Below, piece after piece: positions 1-7,766 of a DNA stretch of 16,172 nucleotides. Source of the stretch: JADJNW01 sp964596135 (GTDB lineage Bacteria > Bacteroidota > Bacteroidia > Chitinophagales > Saprospiraceae); contig CAZQTF010000075.1 in assembly GCA_964596135.1 (NCBI GenBank), forward strand, positions 1 through 16,172, given 5' to 3'. The notes under the pieces are model-generated. The model did not search any database. It was given only the letters and a program-made list of their open reading frames with translations, and was not told the origin of the DNA. A program made the position numbers and the translations under genes. Positions within the stretch are counted from its first letter, which is position 1. The number at the start of each line of letters is the position of its first letter.

Positions 1-1
1 C

Positions 2-160
2 GATCGGGAGTGGGCATTCAAAATAGATAGCGTGTTACGCCGAAATAACTTAGAAATCGAAATTTGTTACTGCTCAGGGTACATGAATTGCTGGATCTGC
101 CAAGGCACCAACAATGAGCCGGTAAAAAAATGTACCCAAAAGAAGACCATCCACTTCTAA
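2..160 (+). CDS. 3' end of an unidentified protein gene (5' end outside window)
   Basis: Frame 2 is open from the left edge of the window to a TAA at 158-160, giving 52 residues of C-terminal sequence. No family is recognised. The tail has four cysteines in a short stretch (pattern C-x-C-x5-C-x2-C, with the last pair as CWIC) and a fifth near the lysine-rich end, so a small metal site or disulfides are possible. The frame is supported by running unbroken to the edge and by stopping immediately before a bidirectional hairpin terminator. An open run of this length is not rare by chance, so this is a moderate call. No start codon is visible. Confidence 0.45.
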   Translation, partial: DREWAFKIDSVLRRNNLEIEICYCSGYMNCWICQGTNNEPVKKCTQKKTIHF

Positions 161-201
161 AAAGCTATGCTGCCCAAAAGAATAGGCAGCATAAACTTTT
201 T
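159..201. terminator. Bidirectional intrinsic terminator between convergent genes
   Basis: A perfect 9-bp stem (TATGCTGCC at 166-174 with GGCAGCATA at 185-193) encloses a 10-nt loop. A T5 run (197-201) follows on the plus strand. On the minus strand the complement of the A run at 159-163 gives a matching U tract. The element overlaps the stop codons of the genes on both sides, so it probably ends transcription in both directions. Confidence 0.75.
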
Positions 202-628
202 AAGGACGGACAACGCTGCTCGCTTTATTCAAACGACGGGTTGTAACAACCTTGTTTTTTGCATCCAAAAATTGCACGAGATACAAGCCCGTTGGCAGAT
301 CGGCCACATTATAGCGCTGCTGTTTTTCTACCTGGAACGTTTGTACCCGTTGTCCCACCAGGTTGTAAATACTGATCGTACGAGCCGCTCCTTTTTCTGC
401 CGACTCATCGTCCAATGAGAAGAAATCCGAAACGGGATTGGGATAAATCCGATAATCCACTTTAATTGGCTCTTCCAATTGCTGAAGCGACTGAGTTGCA
501 TAAGAAGTCGGGTAGTGATGCTGCGTACCAGAACCCGGCTCACATCCCTCGGAAGGCGGGCGCGACGACTGTGCAAGCACAACGATGGCAAGTGAAGCAA
601 ACAAGGCAATGAGTAATGCTCTCTTCAT
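200..628 (-). CDS. Small secreted protein consisting almost only of a T9SS type A sorting domain
   Basis: The protein is 142 residues from the ATG at 628. A GTG two codons upstream (634) is possible, but the ATG gives a cleaner signal peptide: MKR, a hydrophobic run, then an Ala-Gln cleavage site near residue 20. About 40 residues rich in Pro, Ser, Gly and His with one Cys follow. The remainder is a typical T9SS C-terminal domain: YPNPVSD near residues 62-68, a central YNLVGQRV, and DLPTGLYLVQF near the end. In the T9SS family such tails are recognised by the outer-membrane translocon and usually removed. There is almost no cargo in front of the tail, so the function is unknown. It stands alone on its strand with its own candidate promoter and converges on the partial gene at the left edge. 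Confidence 0.8.
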   Translation of the reverse strand: MKRALLIALFASLAIVVLAQSSRPPSEGCEPGSGTQHHYPTSYATQSLQQLEEPIKVDYRIYPNPVSDFFSLDDESAEKGAARTISIYNLVGQRVQTFQVEKQQRYNVADLPTGLYLVQFLDAKNKVVTTRRLNKASSVVRP

Positions 629-645
629 AAGCACATGATTTGTCG

Positions 646-675
646 CAATTTAGCAAAAATGAATGGCAAATGCAA
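646..675 (-). promoter_or_regulatory. Candidate promoter for the small T9SS-tail protein
   Basis: On the minus strand TTG (673-675) is followed after 20 nt by TAAATTG (646-652), close to the Bacteroidota TTTG/TAnnTTTG pattern but one T short. It lies 17 nt upstream of the ATG. The match is weak and the region is AT-rich. Confidence 0.25.
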
Positions 676-759
676 TTACCAATATATCAAATTTTTCTTC
701 AGAGAGGCTCCTTTAAAAATCCCTTAAGTGCCTCAAGCCCCAAAAACCATTCGCCATTT

Positions 760-790
760 TTCGCCGACTCCGCTTTTTCCGTTAAATTTG
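760..790 (+). promoter_or_regulatory. Candidate promoter for the Ddl-Ddl-PASTA gene
   Basis: TAAATTTG at 783-790 fits the Bacteroidota -7 box TAnnTTTG exactly. Nineteen nt upstream is TTCG (760-763), one mismatch from the -33 box TTTG. Transcription would begin near 795, leaving a leader of about 185 nt before the ATG at 980. A second, poorer box (CACCTTTG, 814-821) with TTTG at 787-790 is an alternative. Confidence 0.35.
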
Positions 791-823
791 CCTGCGATTT
801 GACTGAAAATCATCACCTTTGCA

Positions 824-846
824 AACGTTCTGCGGATGCGAACGTT
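824..846. repeat. Inverted repeat in the ddl-fusion leader
   Basis: AACGTTC (824-830) and GAACGTT (840-846) form a perfect 7-bp inverted repeat with a 9-nt spacer. It lies just downstream of the candidate promoter boxes, so it could be an operator for a dimeric regulator or a hairpin in the mRNA leader. It has no U tract and is not a terminator. Confidence 0.35.
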
Positions 847-979
847 GCCATGAATGTTTGTTTCATAAGGCGATCGTCAACTTTAGCGTCCCTTAGGGTC
901 AGCAGCATTCATAGCAGCAACAAGATCCAAAGAACGAAATCACAGCATCCAAAAGTAAGTATCCCTTAGGAAACTGCGC

Positions 980-3900
980 ATGAAAATCAAAGTAGGTATA
1001 TTTTTTGGCGGTCCTTCGCGCGAGCGGGAAATCTCTTTCGCCGGTGGGCGAACGGTTTACGATAATCTGAATAAGACACTTTTCGAGCCGATCCCCATTT
1101 TTGTGGATAGCCACCGCAACTTCATATTATTAGACTGGAAAAACATTTACAAAGGCAGCATTCGGGATTTCTACCCTCCGGTAGAATTCCTACCGCCCAC
1201 GCCGCACGAATTTCAGGTGTATCTTGAAAGCCTTGGGCAAATTTCCCCTGCCGATCAGGATGCCATTCTTGCCAAAGTCGGCGAAAAAATTGCGCTGGCA
1301 GACCTTCCGCAGTACATTAGCATCGCTTTTCTGGCGTTACACGGCGAATACGGCGAGGATGGGCAAATCCAACAGCAATTAGACGATCTCCACATCCCGT
1401 ACACCGGCAGTGGCGTGCGTCCCAGCCAGATCGGCATGGACAAGGTACTCCAAAAACACCTCATGGCGGAACTCGGTTTTGCCTGTCCCAATATTCTGAC
1501 CCTCAACCGCAGCGCCTGGCTCAGTGGTCATGTAGCAGATTGGTACCAAAATTCTATTGACACCGTCGGTTTTCCAATGGTGATCCGCCCGGCGAATCAA
1601 GGCTCGTCCATCGGGGTTTCTATCATTGACGAAGAAAGTGGGTTGGAGGGCTTCGAAGAAGCGGTCAACCGTGCCTTTTTCCGGGAAATTATTACCTTAG
1701 AACGCTGGCAAAAAAGCAGTGATTATGAGCGCACCGACTACGTGCGCCTGCTTACCGACATCCGTGACGGGCTGGGCTTCCCGATGGATGTAATGTTTAA
1801 GGATGAAAAAAATACTTTCTACCATCCCGAAGAACTGCTCCGCTACCTGAACGAAAAAGCTGTAAATGCCGATGCCGAGCCCGCCTTCTTTGTGCTCGAA
1901 GGGCATTTCTCAGAGCGGCAGGTAATCGTGGAGGAATTTATCCGGGGCAAGGAATTTTCCTGCATCGTTATTCGCAAGGAAGATGGTACGGCGGTCGGCT
2001 TGCCGCCAACGGAAATCGTGAAAGGCGGCGAAGTTTTTGATTATCGTTCAAAATATATGCCGGGCTTATCGCGCAAGCTTACGCCCATCAACCTGCCGGA
2101 CGAACAGATTAACGCCATACGCCACGAGGCGGAGCGCCTGTTCAACGAACTGGGCTTCCACGTGTATGCTCGCATTGACGGGTTTATAAGACCAGACAAC
2201 CAGATTTTTCTGAATGATCCCAATACCACCTCGGGGATGCTGCCCTCGTCGTTCTTTTTCCACCAGGCAGCGGAAATCGGGCTGAATCCTTCGCAATTCC
2301 TAACGTTCATTATCCGCGTTTCGCTGCAGGAAAGAATCAAGGAATATCCCGACCGCATTGCATACAAGTCGCTACTGCAAATGCTGGATGAGAAAATTGC
2401 TGATTTACAATCGGTTACCGCCAAACAAAAGCACATTGCGGTTATCCTGGGCGGCTATTCGTTTGAACGGCACATTTCAGTAGAAAGCGGTCGAAATATT
2501 TACGAAAAGCTGGCAAGTTCTGACAAATACGATCCCATGCCAGTCTTTCTGACCGGTGAGGATGGCAATTTTCAGCTGTATCGCATTCCGATCAACCTCT
2601 TGCTCAAAGATAATGCCGACGACATCCGCGATAAAATCCTGCATTTTAAACATCATCCGATCATCGAGGAAATCAAAGCACAGTATGCCGAAATTACACA
2701 CAAATACGGCGCACGCGATGTCATCTTCGAGCCGCAGCATTTGACCTTCGCCGAACTAAAAGTACTGGTGGACGGCGTATTTATTGCCCTGCACGGTCGC
2801 CCTGGCGAAGACGGGCAATTGCAGGTGGAACTGGATAAACTCGACCTGCCGTATAATGGCTCGGATGCCGTTTCCTCGGCGATTACAATCAACAAGCACA
2901 TTACGCTGCAAACGCTGAAGCGCAATGGTTTTCAGGTAGCGGAGCAGCTTGTCGCCAAAAAGCCAGAATACGAAGCCGATCCGGTTGGATTTTTCAATCG
3001 CATCGAAAGCCGTTTCCGGTATCCGTTTATCGCCAAACCAGTGGACGACGGCTGCAGTTCAGCGGTAAAAGTAATCAACAATCGTCAGCAACTGGAAGCC
3101 TTTGTACGCTTGATGTTCCGACCACTGGAACAGGAAGGTGAAGAGGCGCGCCGGGTATTGAAATTAAAAACCAAAGAGGAATTTCCCCGGAAAGTCGAGA
3201 TTTTGTTTGAAAACCTGATCACCGGCAATGGCGCGGTACAGTTCATGGAAATTACGGGCGGTTTGCTGACACATTTCAACCCCGACGGCACCATCCGTTA
3301 TGAAATGTTTGAACCATCAGAGGCGCTGGCCAGTGGCGAAGTGCTATCGCTGGAGGAAAAATTTCTGGCCGGTGAAGGGCAAAATATTACGCCCGCCCGC
3401 TTCAAACCAAACTACGACAAAATTGCCAGCCAGGTAAAAGGCGATCTCGAGCGCGCTTCCCGCATTCTCAATGTGCAGGGCTATGCCCGCATTGACGCCT
3501 TCGTGCGCGTGTACGAAGACAACCGCGCCGAAACGATTATCATTGAAGTGAATTCACTGCCCGGAATGACGCCGGCAACTGCCATTTTCCATCAGGCAGC
3601 GCTGAATAATTACAAGCCTTTTGAGTTTATTGATAAAATTCTGACTTTCGCTTTCCGGAAAAAGCAACGCGAGGCACTCCCGGAAGAACCCAAGCTGGAG
3701 CCAACCATCGCCGAAACGCTGGAAATAAAAGAACCGCAAGCTTGGCAGCCATTGGGTGCTATTGCCGAAATGCCTGAAGAGGAACCGGCAAAGACAAAAG
3801 TCGACGTTGACTGGCAGGAGCGTTTTCGGCGGATTTCGCCATTTTCTCCCGCGTTGCTGTGGGAAAACATCAAAATGATTGCCCAAAATGTTTGGGATTT

Positions 3901-4738
3901 TCTAAAATCGCCCATTTTCCTGCGCAATTTCGTGGTTTGGCTGGGCTTCGTGCTGGGATTGCTCTTCTTGGTCAATCTGATACTACGCGTATATACCCGC
4001 CACAATGAATCGGTGCAGGTAGGCAATTATATCGGCATGACCGTAGATGAAGCTATTCGCCGCGCCCGTGACCGCAGTTTCAGGGTGGTTATTACCGATT
4101 CGGTGTATATCGTGGACCGCCCGCCGAATACTGTGCTCGATCAGGATCCCCAGCCCCTCTCGCGCGTAAAACAACGCCGCCGAATTTACCTTACGGTGAC
4201 AAAAAGCACACCGGACATGGTCACCCTGCCAGAACTGGTGGGCAGCTATAATTATGACCAATATACCCGGAAACTGGCGCAACTCAACATTCGTTTTACC
4301 ATTCGGGAGCGAAAATTTGATGCCAAATTGGAAGAAAATACCATTCTTTATTTTTTCCATAATGGTCGTCAGATTTCTGATGCAGACCTGCGTAATGGTG
4401 TGAAAGTACCAATGGGCAGTACGCTGGAGTTTGTGGTGACCGAGCGCAGCAACAGCTTTGTAGAAATACCCGATTTGGTATGCAAAACTTACGAAGCAGC
4501 GCAATTCCTCATCAGTGCGAATAACCTGGCGATTGGCAATATTTATGGCGAAGTATCGGATATGAGCAGCGCTTACGTCTGGAAACAGGAGCCGGAATAT
4601 GCCCCAGGGCAAACCATCCGCATGGGTGAGCAGATCAGCCTGTATTTGGTGCAGGAGCGTCCGGCGAGCTGCCCCGCAGAAGAAGAACCTGAAGGCGAGG
4701 ACCAGGGCAACAATTCGCAGGAAGAAGGAAATCAATAA
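980..4738 (+). CDS. Tandem D-Ala-D-Ala-ligase-like protein with membrane span and PASTA tail
   Basis: The protein has 1252 residues. Module 1 (about 1-470) and module 2 (about 484-895) are both Ddl-type ATP-grasp ligases; this family joins two D-alanines for peptidoglycan precursors in the cytoplasm. Module 1 shows GGPSREREIS (E17), HGEYGEDG (121), RPANQGSSIG (R203), DYRSKY (K358, Y359), YARID (R398, D400) and NDPN (D413, N415). Module 2 shows GGYSFERHIS (H498), HGRPGEDG (605), KPVDDGCSS (K686), EEKF (K794, F795), YARID (R837, D839) and EVNSLPGM (E856, N858). A linker leads to one transmembrane helix (about 983-1002) and three PASTA repeats (about 1012-1076, 1080-1155, 1160-1226), ending in a Glu-rich tail. 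There is no signal peptide, so the ligase part should be cytoplasmic and the PASTA part periplasmic. An ordinary Ddl is about 300-370 residues and lacks PASTA. ATG 980 fits the family N-terminus. Ligase activity and substrate are inferred. Confidence 0.9.
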   Translation: MKIKVGIFFGGPSREREISFAGGRTVYDNLNKTLFEPIPIFVDSHRNFILLDWKNIYKGSIRDFYPPVEFLPPTPHEFQVYLESLGQISPADQDAILAKVGEKIALADLPQYISIAFLALHGEYGEDGQIQQQLDDLHIPYTGSGVRPSQIGMDKVLQKHLMAELGFACPNILTLNRSAWLSGHVADWYQNSIDTVGFPMVIRPANQGSSIGVSIIDEESGLEGFEEAVNRAFFREIITLERWQKSSDYERTDYVRLLTDIRDGLGFPMDVMFKDEKNTFYHPEELLRYLNEKAVNADAEPAFFVLEGHFSERQVIVEEFIRGKEFSCIVIRKEDGTAVGLPPTEIVKGGEVFDYRSKYMPGLSRKLTPINLPDEQINAIRHEAERLFNELGFHVYARIDGFIRPDNQIFLNDPNTTSGMLPSSFFFHQAAEIGLNPSQFLTFIIRVSLQERIKEYPDRIAYKSLLQMLDEKIADLQSVTAKQKHIAVILGGYSFERHISVESGRNIYEKLASSDKYDPMPVFLTGEDGNFQLYRIPINLLLKDNADDIRDKILHFKHHPIIEEIKAQYAEITHKYGARDVIFEPQHLTFAELKVLVDGVFIALHGRPGEDGQLQVELDKLDLPYNGSDAVSSAITINKHITLQTLKRNGFQVAEQLVAKKPEYEADPVGFFNRIESRFRYPFIAKPVDDGCSSAVKVINNRQQLEAFVRLMFRPLEQEGEEARRVLKLKTKEEFPRKVEILFENLITGNGAVQFMEITGGLLTHFNPDGTIRYEMFEPSEALASGEVLSLEEKFLAGEGQNITPARFKPNYDKIASQVKGDLERASRILNVQGYARIDAFVRVYEDNRAETIIIEVNSLPGMTPATAIFHQAALNNYKPFEFIDKILTFAFRKKQREALPEEPKLEPTIAETLEIKEPQAWQPLGAIAEMPEEEPAKTKVDVDWQERFRRISPFSPALLWENIKMIAQNVWDFLKSPIFLRNFVVWLGFVLGLLFLVNLILRVYTRHNESVQVGNYIGMTVDEAIRRARDRSFRVVITDSVYIVDRPPNTVLDQDPQPLSRVKQRRRIYLTVTKSTPDMVTLPELVGSYNYDQYTRKLAQLNIRFTIRERKFDAKLEENTILYFFHNGRQISDADLRNGVKVPMGSTLEFVVTERSNSFVEIPDLVCKTYEAAQFLISANNLAIGNIYGEVSDMSSAYVWKQEPEYAPGQTIRMGEQISLYLVQERPASCPAEEEPEGEDQGNNSQEEGNQ

Positions 4739-4828
4739 ACAACAAATGCCCCGATTGCTCGTTTTTTCGTAAGCCAATCTGCCTTACAAGAAGATTTGGA
4801 AAGAATGATTGTATTTCAAAGCGTTTCC

Positions 4829-7393
4829 ATGAAAAAACTACTCTACTTATCGCTCCTTTTTGTGTTTGGAATTTCGACAACCACCGCCCAGGAACTAGTG
4901 CCCATTGGAGAAAACCCTATTATTCAGCGCTATCTTCTGAACGCAGCTAAAAAACAACCCCAGGAACCGCTCAAACGCCCCGGCGCCATTGAAAAAAACG
5001 ACTGTCCGGTTTTGAATACCAACGAGTTGTACGTTATTGCCGGTGAAAGCATTATCGTAAAAATTGAAATAGATACCGCTGGATTGGGTACTGGCGTCGG
5101 AAGTTATTCGTGTCTTGGCTGTCAAAACCTGGCGTTCGGCGCCGCCACTGTTTCAGGAGATACCCTCCGTTATAATGCCTTACCCAATGTAGAAGGCGGC
5201 AAAGAAAATATCCGGGTACAATTTTGCAAAGGCAGCAATTGTCGAACCCGTACCTATCGCATAGTGGCAAAGCGCGAAAATCTTAAGCACTTCCAGCGAT
5301 CGGTAAAAATTGGGACTGATAGTTCTGTTCTGGTCCTGGCAAATGAATCACTCCTCCCCGGTAGAAAAGCAACTTGCAGCTTCCTCGTGGACTGCGCAGA
5401 CAAATATGAAGGGCGCAACCAGGCGTACACCCTTTTCCCGAATCTGCCGACACGCCTCATTTACCGCTCGGATTTTTACGCCGGTGTGGACTCGGTGTGC
5501 ATGGTCATGTGCGATACCTTCGCGATATGCGACACGTTTAGTTTTGCCTTCATCATCAATCGGGATACGCTGAATTTGCCATTCATGGACGATTTTTCCT
5601 ACACAGGCCCTTTCCCTGATCGGGCAAAGTGGCTCGATCGCGATGCTTTTGTTAACACCGACATGGCAGACACGCCGCCCTCTATCGGGGTGGCTACTTT
5701 CGACGGGCTAAACGATCAAGGTACGGCTTACGGCGGTGGTTTTGGCGAAGCCGACCGATTGACTTCCACCTATCTCAACCTTAGCGGCATCAGCAAGGAC
5801 GTGTACCTCACTTACTGGCTACAGCGACGCGGCTTTGCCGATAAACCCGAGCCCCTGGATTCCGTAGTGCTGGAATTTAAAGATCGCAGTGGAAAATGGA
5901 ATCCGATACAGGGGTTTCCTGGCGTTCCGGTCAACCAACCCAATACGGAAGAGGAGCCTTTCCGCTTTTATCGCAACCTAATTCCTAACGAGTACAAATA
6001 CAAAGGCTTCCAGTTTCGTTTTAAAAACTATTCCGATCGCACCGGTATCCTCGACGTGTGGCATCTGGATTATGTGCGGGTGGACGGCGGCAGCTTCACG
6101 GATTCGGTTTTTACCGACATTGCTTTTACCAAACAGGCAGATTTTATTTTAGACAAATACAACAGCATGCCCTGGCAGCATTTCAAAGCAAATGCCCTGA
6201 ATGAATTGCGCGATAGTGTCAGGACGAACGTTTGGAACCACTCCGAAATAACACGTTCGCTTTCTTCTTCACACGCAGAATTATTCGAGACTGTTTCCAA
6301 TACAAGGGTTTACTTTGTCCGATTATTTAATGGAGAGCAGGGTAATATCCCGAATGGTATGTCTATCAATCGCGTTTATCCATACGTTTATGGTCAGCCC
6401 GACCCTGGAAATCCAGACCGTTTTCCTTCCACCGCCTGGGATAGTTTGTCACGAATTATGACGGGTCCTGCCTTTGACAATTACGATTCGCTGACTTTCC
6501 GCCTGGAGTATGTCCTGGAAAATTCTGCCGAGGAAACCACCGGCGGTTATGCCATCCCGGTAAAAGCCAATAACAGCACCCGGCGGCTGACCACCTTTTA
6601 TAACTATTTTTCCTATGATGACGGCACGGCTGAGGCAGGATTGATCGCGCAAGCGGGCGTGCAGGTTGCATTGGAATACACGGCCAATGTGGAAGATTCA
6701 CTCCGGGCAATTCAAGTGCATTTTCCCCGCACGACCATTGATATTTCCAATCAGGAGTTTAACCTTCAGGTGTGGATTGGGGCACTCGACAACTCGCCGG
6801 AATACGAGCGACTCCTCCTTCGCCCCGTTTACACCGACGTTGTTTTTGATACCCTTCAGGGCTTTACCACATATTTGCTGGTAGATGAAGTGGGGAATCC
6901 CCAAGCGCTCCATCTGCCACCCGGTAAATTTTACATCGGCTGGCAACAGGTAACCAGTTGCGATGGTACCAAGTGCGTCCCTGTTGGTTATGATCGAAAT
7001 ACCCCCCAGGGCAGGCAATTCATGTACAGAAACATCAACGGGCAATGGCAATCGTTTCCAACGGCGTTTCCTTCCGGATCGCTCATGCTTCGCCCGGTGG
7101 TCGGCAGTGTAACGCCGCCGCCTACTACTTCGGTAAATGAAAAAAATGAAAAAAAACGAAATTTTGATATTTTCCCAAATCCAACGCGATCCTGGCTAAA
7201 TATTTTGCCATTGCAGGGCGATTATGATGATTTTTATTTCAGGTTATTTAGTTCAACCGGACAAATACTGGCACATGGCGCCTTGTCGGCACAATTGGAT
7301 GTAAGCGCTTTTCCGGCAGGAATATATTTTCTGAAAATTACCGACCGACGCACGAACCAGATATGGAATGAACGGTTTATTATTGGAAAATGA
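4829..7393 (+). CDS. Large secreted T9SS type A cargo protein
   Basis: The frame is open from a TTG at 4796, but the ATG at 4829 gives a clean signal peptide (MKKLLYLSLLFVFGIS, cut after TAQ), so I chose it: 854 residues. Residues 1-250 look like two beta-sandwich or Ig-like units with ten cysteines in paired motifs, such as CLGC and CKGSNC. From about 254 there is a block seen in many Bacteroidota surface proteins (DDFSYTGPFPD, then PPSIGVATFDGL), probably a jelly-roll or MAM-like fold. Later comes a YDDGTAEAG region. The last 85 residues are a T9SS sorting domain (FPNPTRSWLNI, AFPAGIYFLKI). The protein is predicted to be secreted or surface-anchored; its ligand is unknown. It follows the Ddl-PASTA gene by 90 bp without an evident terminator or promoter, so co-transcription is likely. 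Confidence 0.85.
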   Translation: MKKLLYLSLLFVFGISTTTAQELVPIGENPIIQRYLLNAAKKQPQEPLKRPGAIEKNDCPVLNTNELYVIAGESIIVKIEIDTAGLGTGVGSYSCLGCQNLAFGAATVSGDTLRYNALPNVEGGKENIRVQFCKGSNCRTRTYRIVAKRENLKHFQRSVKIGTDSSVLVLANESLLPGRKATCSFLVDCADKYEGRNQAYTLFPNLPTRLIYRSDFYAGVDSVCMVMCDTFAICDTFSFAFIINRDTLNLPFMDDFSYTGPFPDRAKWLDRDAFVNTDMADTPPSIGVATFDGLNDQGTAYGGGFGEADRLTSTYLNLSGISKDVYLTYWLQRRGFADKPEPLDSVVLEFKDRSGKWNPIQGFPGVPVNQPNTEEEPFRFYRNLIPNEYKYKGFQFRFKNYSDRTGILDVWHLDYVRVDGGSFTDSVFTDIAFTKQADFILDKYNSMPWQHFKANALNELRDSVRTNVWNHSEITRSLSSSHAELFETVSNTRVYFVRLFNGEQGNIPNGMSINRVYPYVYGQPDPGNPDRFPSTAWDSLSRIMTGPAFDNYDSLTFRLEYVLENSAEETTGGYAIPVKANNSTRRLTTFYNYFSYDDGTAEAGLIAQAGVQVALEYTANVEDSLRAIQVHFPRTTIDISNQEFNLQVWIGALDNSPEYERLLLRPVYTDVVFDTLQGFTTYLLVDEVGNPQALHLPPGKFYIGWQQVTSCDGTKCVPVGYDRNTPQGRQFMYRNINGQWQSFPTAFPSGSLMLRPVVGSVTPPPTTSVNEKNEKKRNFDIFPNPTRSWLNILPLQGDYDDFYFRLFSSTGQILAHGALSAQLDVSAFPAGIYFLKITDRRTNQIWNERFIIGK

Positions 7394-7445
7394 TGCAGAA
7401 CAGAAGGTAAGCTGAATACCCTGTGCTTTACCCAATCCTAAAAAT

Positions 7446-7754
7446 ATGGATATCAACGTAAAAGAATTGAAAGAAAAAATTGATAAGAGTGAGGACTTCG
7501 TCCTCATTGATGTGCGCGAGCCATTTGAACACGAGGACTTCAACGTGGGCGGCAAATTGATCCCGCTTGGCAGCATCCCTGCTGCACTTGCCAGCCTCGA
7601 AGAGCACAAAAATGATGAAATTATAGTATATTGCCGCTCCGGGCGTCGCAGCGCCACCGCTCAGGAAATCATGCGCCTGGCGGGTTTCAAAAACGTGCGC
7701 AACCTCGAAGGCGGCATGCTGGCATGGGAAGAGACTTTCGGCAGAACAAAATAA
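7446..7754 (+). CDS. Single-domain rhodanese-like sulfurtransferase
   Basis: This 102-residue protein is one complete rhodanese domain, the size of GlpE or PspE. It shows the opening LIDVREPFEHED (about 20-31), the active-site loop YCRSGRRSA with nucleophile Cys63, and the closing LEGGMLAWEE. Rhodaneses carry a persulfide on the cysteine and transfer sulfur to cyanide, thiols or protein acceptors; the physiological acceptor here cannot be told. It has no signal peptide, so it should be cytoplasmic. It begins 52 bp after the T9SS cargo gene on the same strand and may be read with it. Its stop is only 12 bp from the stop of the convergent SPOR gene, and no terminator hairpin is visible in that gap. 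Confidence 0.9.
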   Translation: MDINVKELKEKIDKSEDFVLIDVREPFEHEDFNVGGKLIPLGSIPAALASLEEHKNDEIIVYCRSGRRSATAQEIMRLAGFKNVRNLEGGMLAWEETFGRTK

Positions 7755-7766
7755 GCTAAAACTGCC

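Larger units (their letters stand above)
629..979. other. Intergenic region between divergent genes; contains a probable long ddl-fusion leader
   Basis: This 351-bp stretch separates two divergently transcribed genes. It holds a weak minus-strand promoter candidate (646-675), a plus-strand promoter candidate (760-790) and an inverted repeat (824-846). TCCCTTA occurs three times, at 720-726, 889-895 and 962-968; the last two extend to TCCCTTAGG. A 109-codon open frame at 640-969 was not accepted as a gene: its product is low complexity, resembles no family, and its reading frame would cover the promoter candidates. Confidence 0.5.

Noticed and set aside
640..969. A 109-codon plus-strand open frame before the ligase gene
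   Set aside because: No recognisable family, atypical composition, and it would cover the promoter candidates and inverted repeat; treated as leader or intergenic DNA.
3983..4777. A 264-codon minus-strand open frame opposite the PASTA region
   Set aside because: It is fully antisense to a clearly coding sequence with PASTA repeats and has no family features.
7407..7433. Near-perfect hairpin GGTAAGC / GCTTTACC between the T9SS cargo and rhodanese genes
   Set aside because: It has a bulge, a short stem and no T run, so neither terminator nor regulatory role can be supported.
7755..7766. Possible terminator between the convergent rhodanese and SPOR genes
   Set aside because: Only 12 bp are available, and no inverted repeat with a T run was found there or in the adjoining coding ends.
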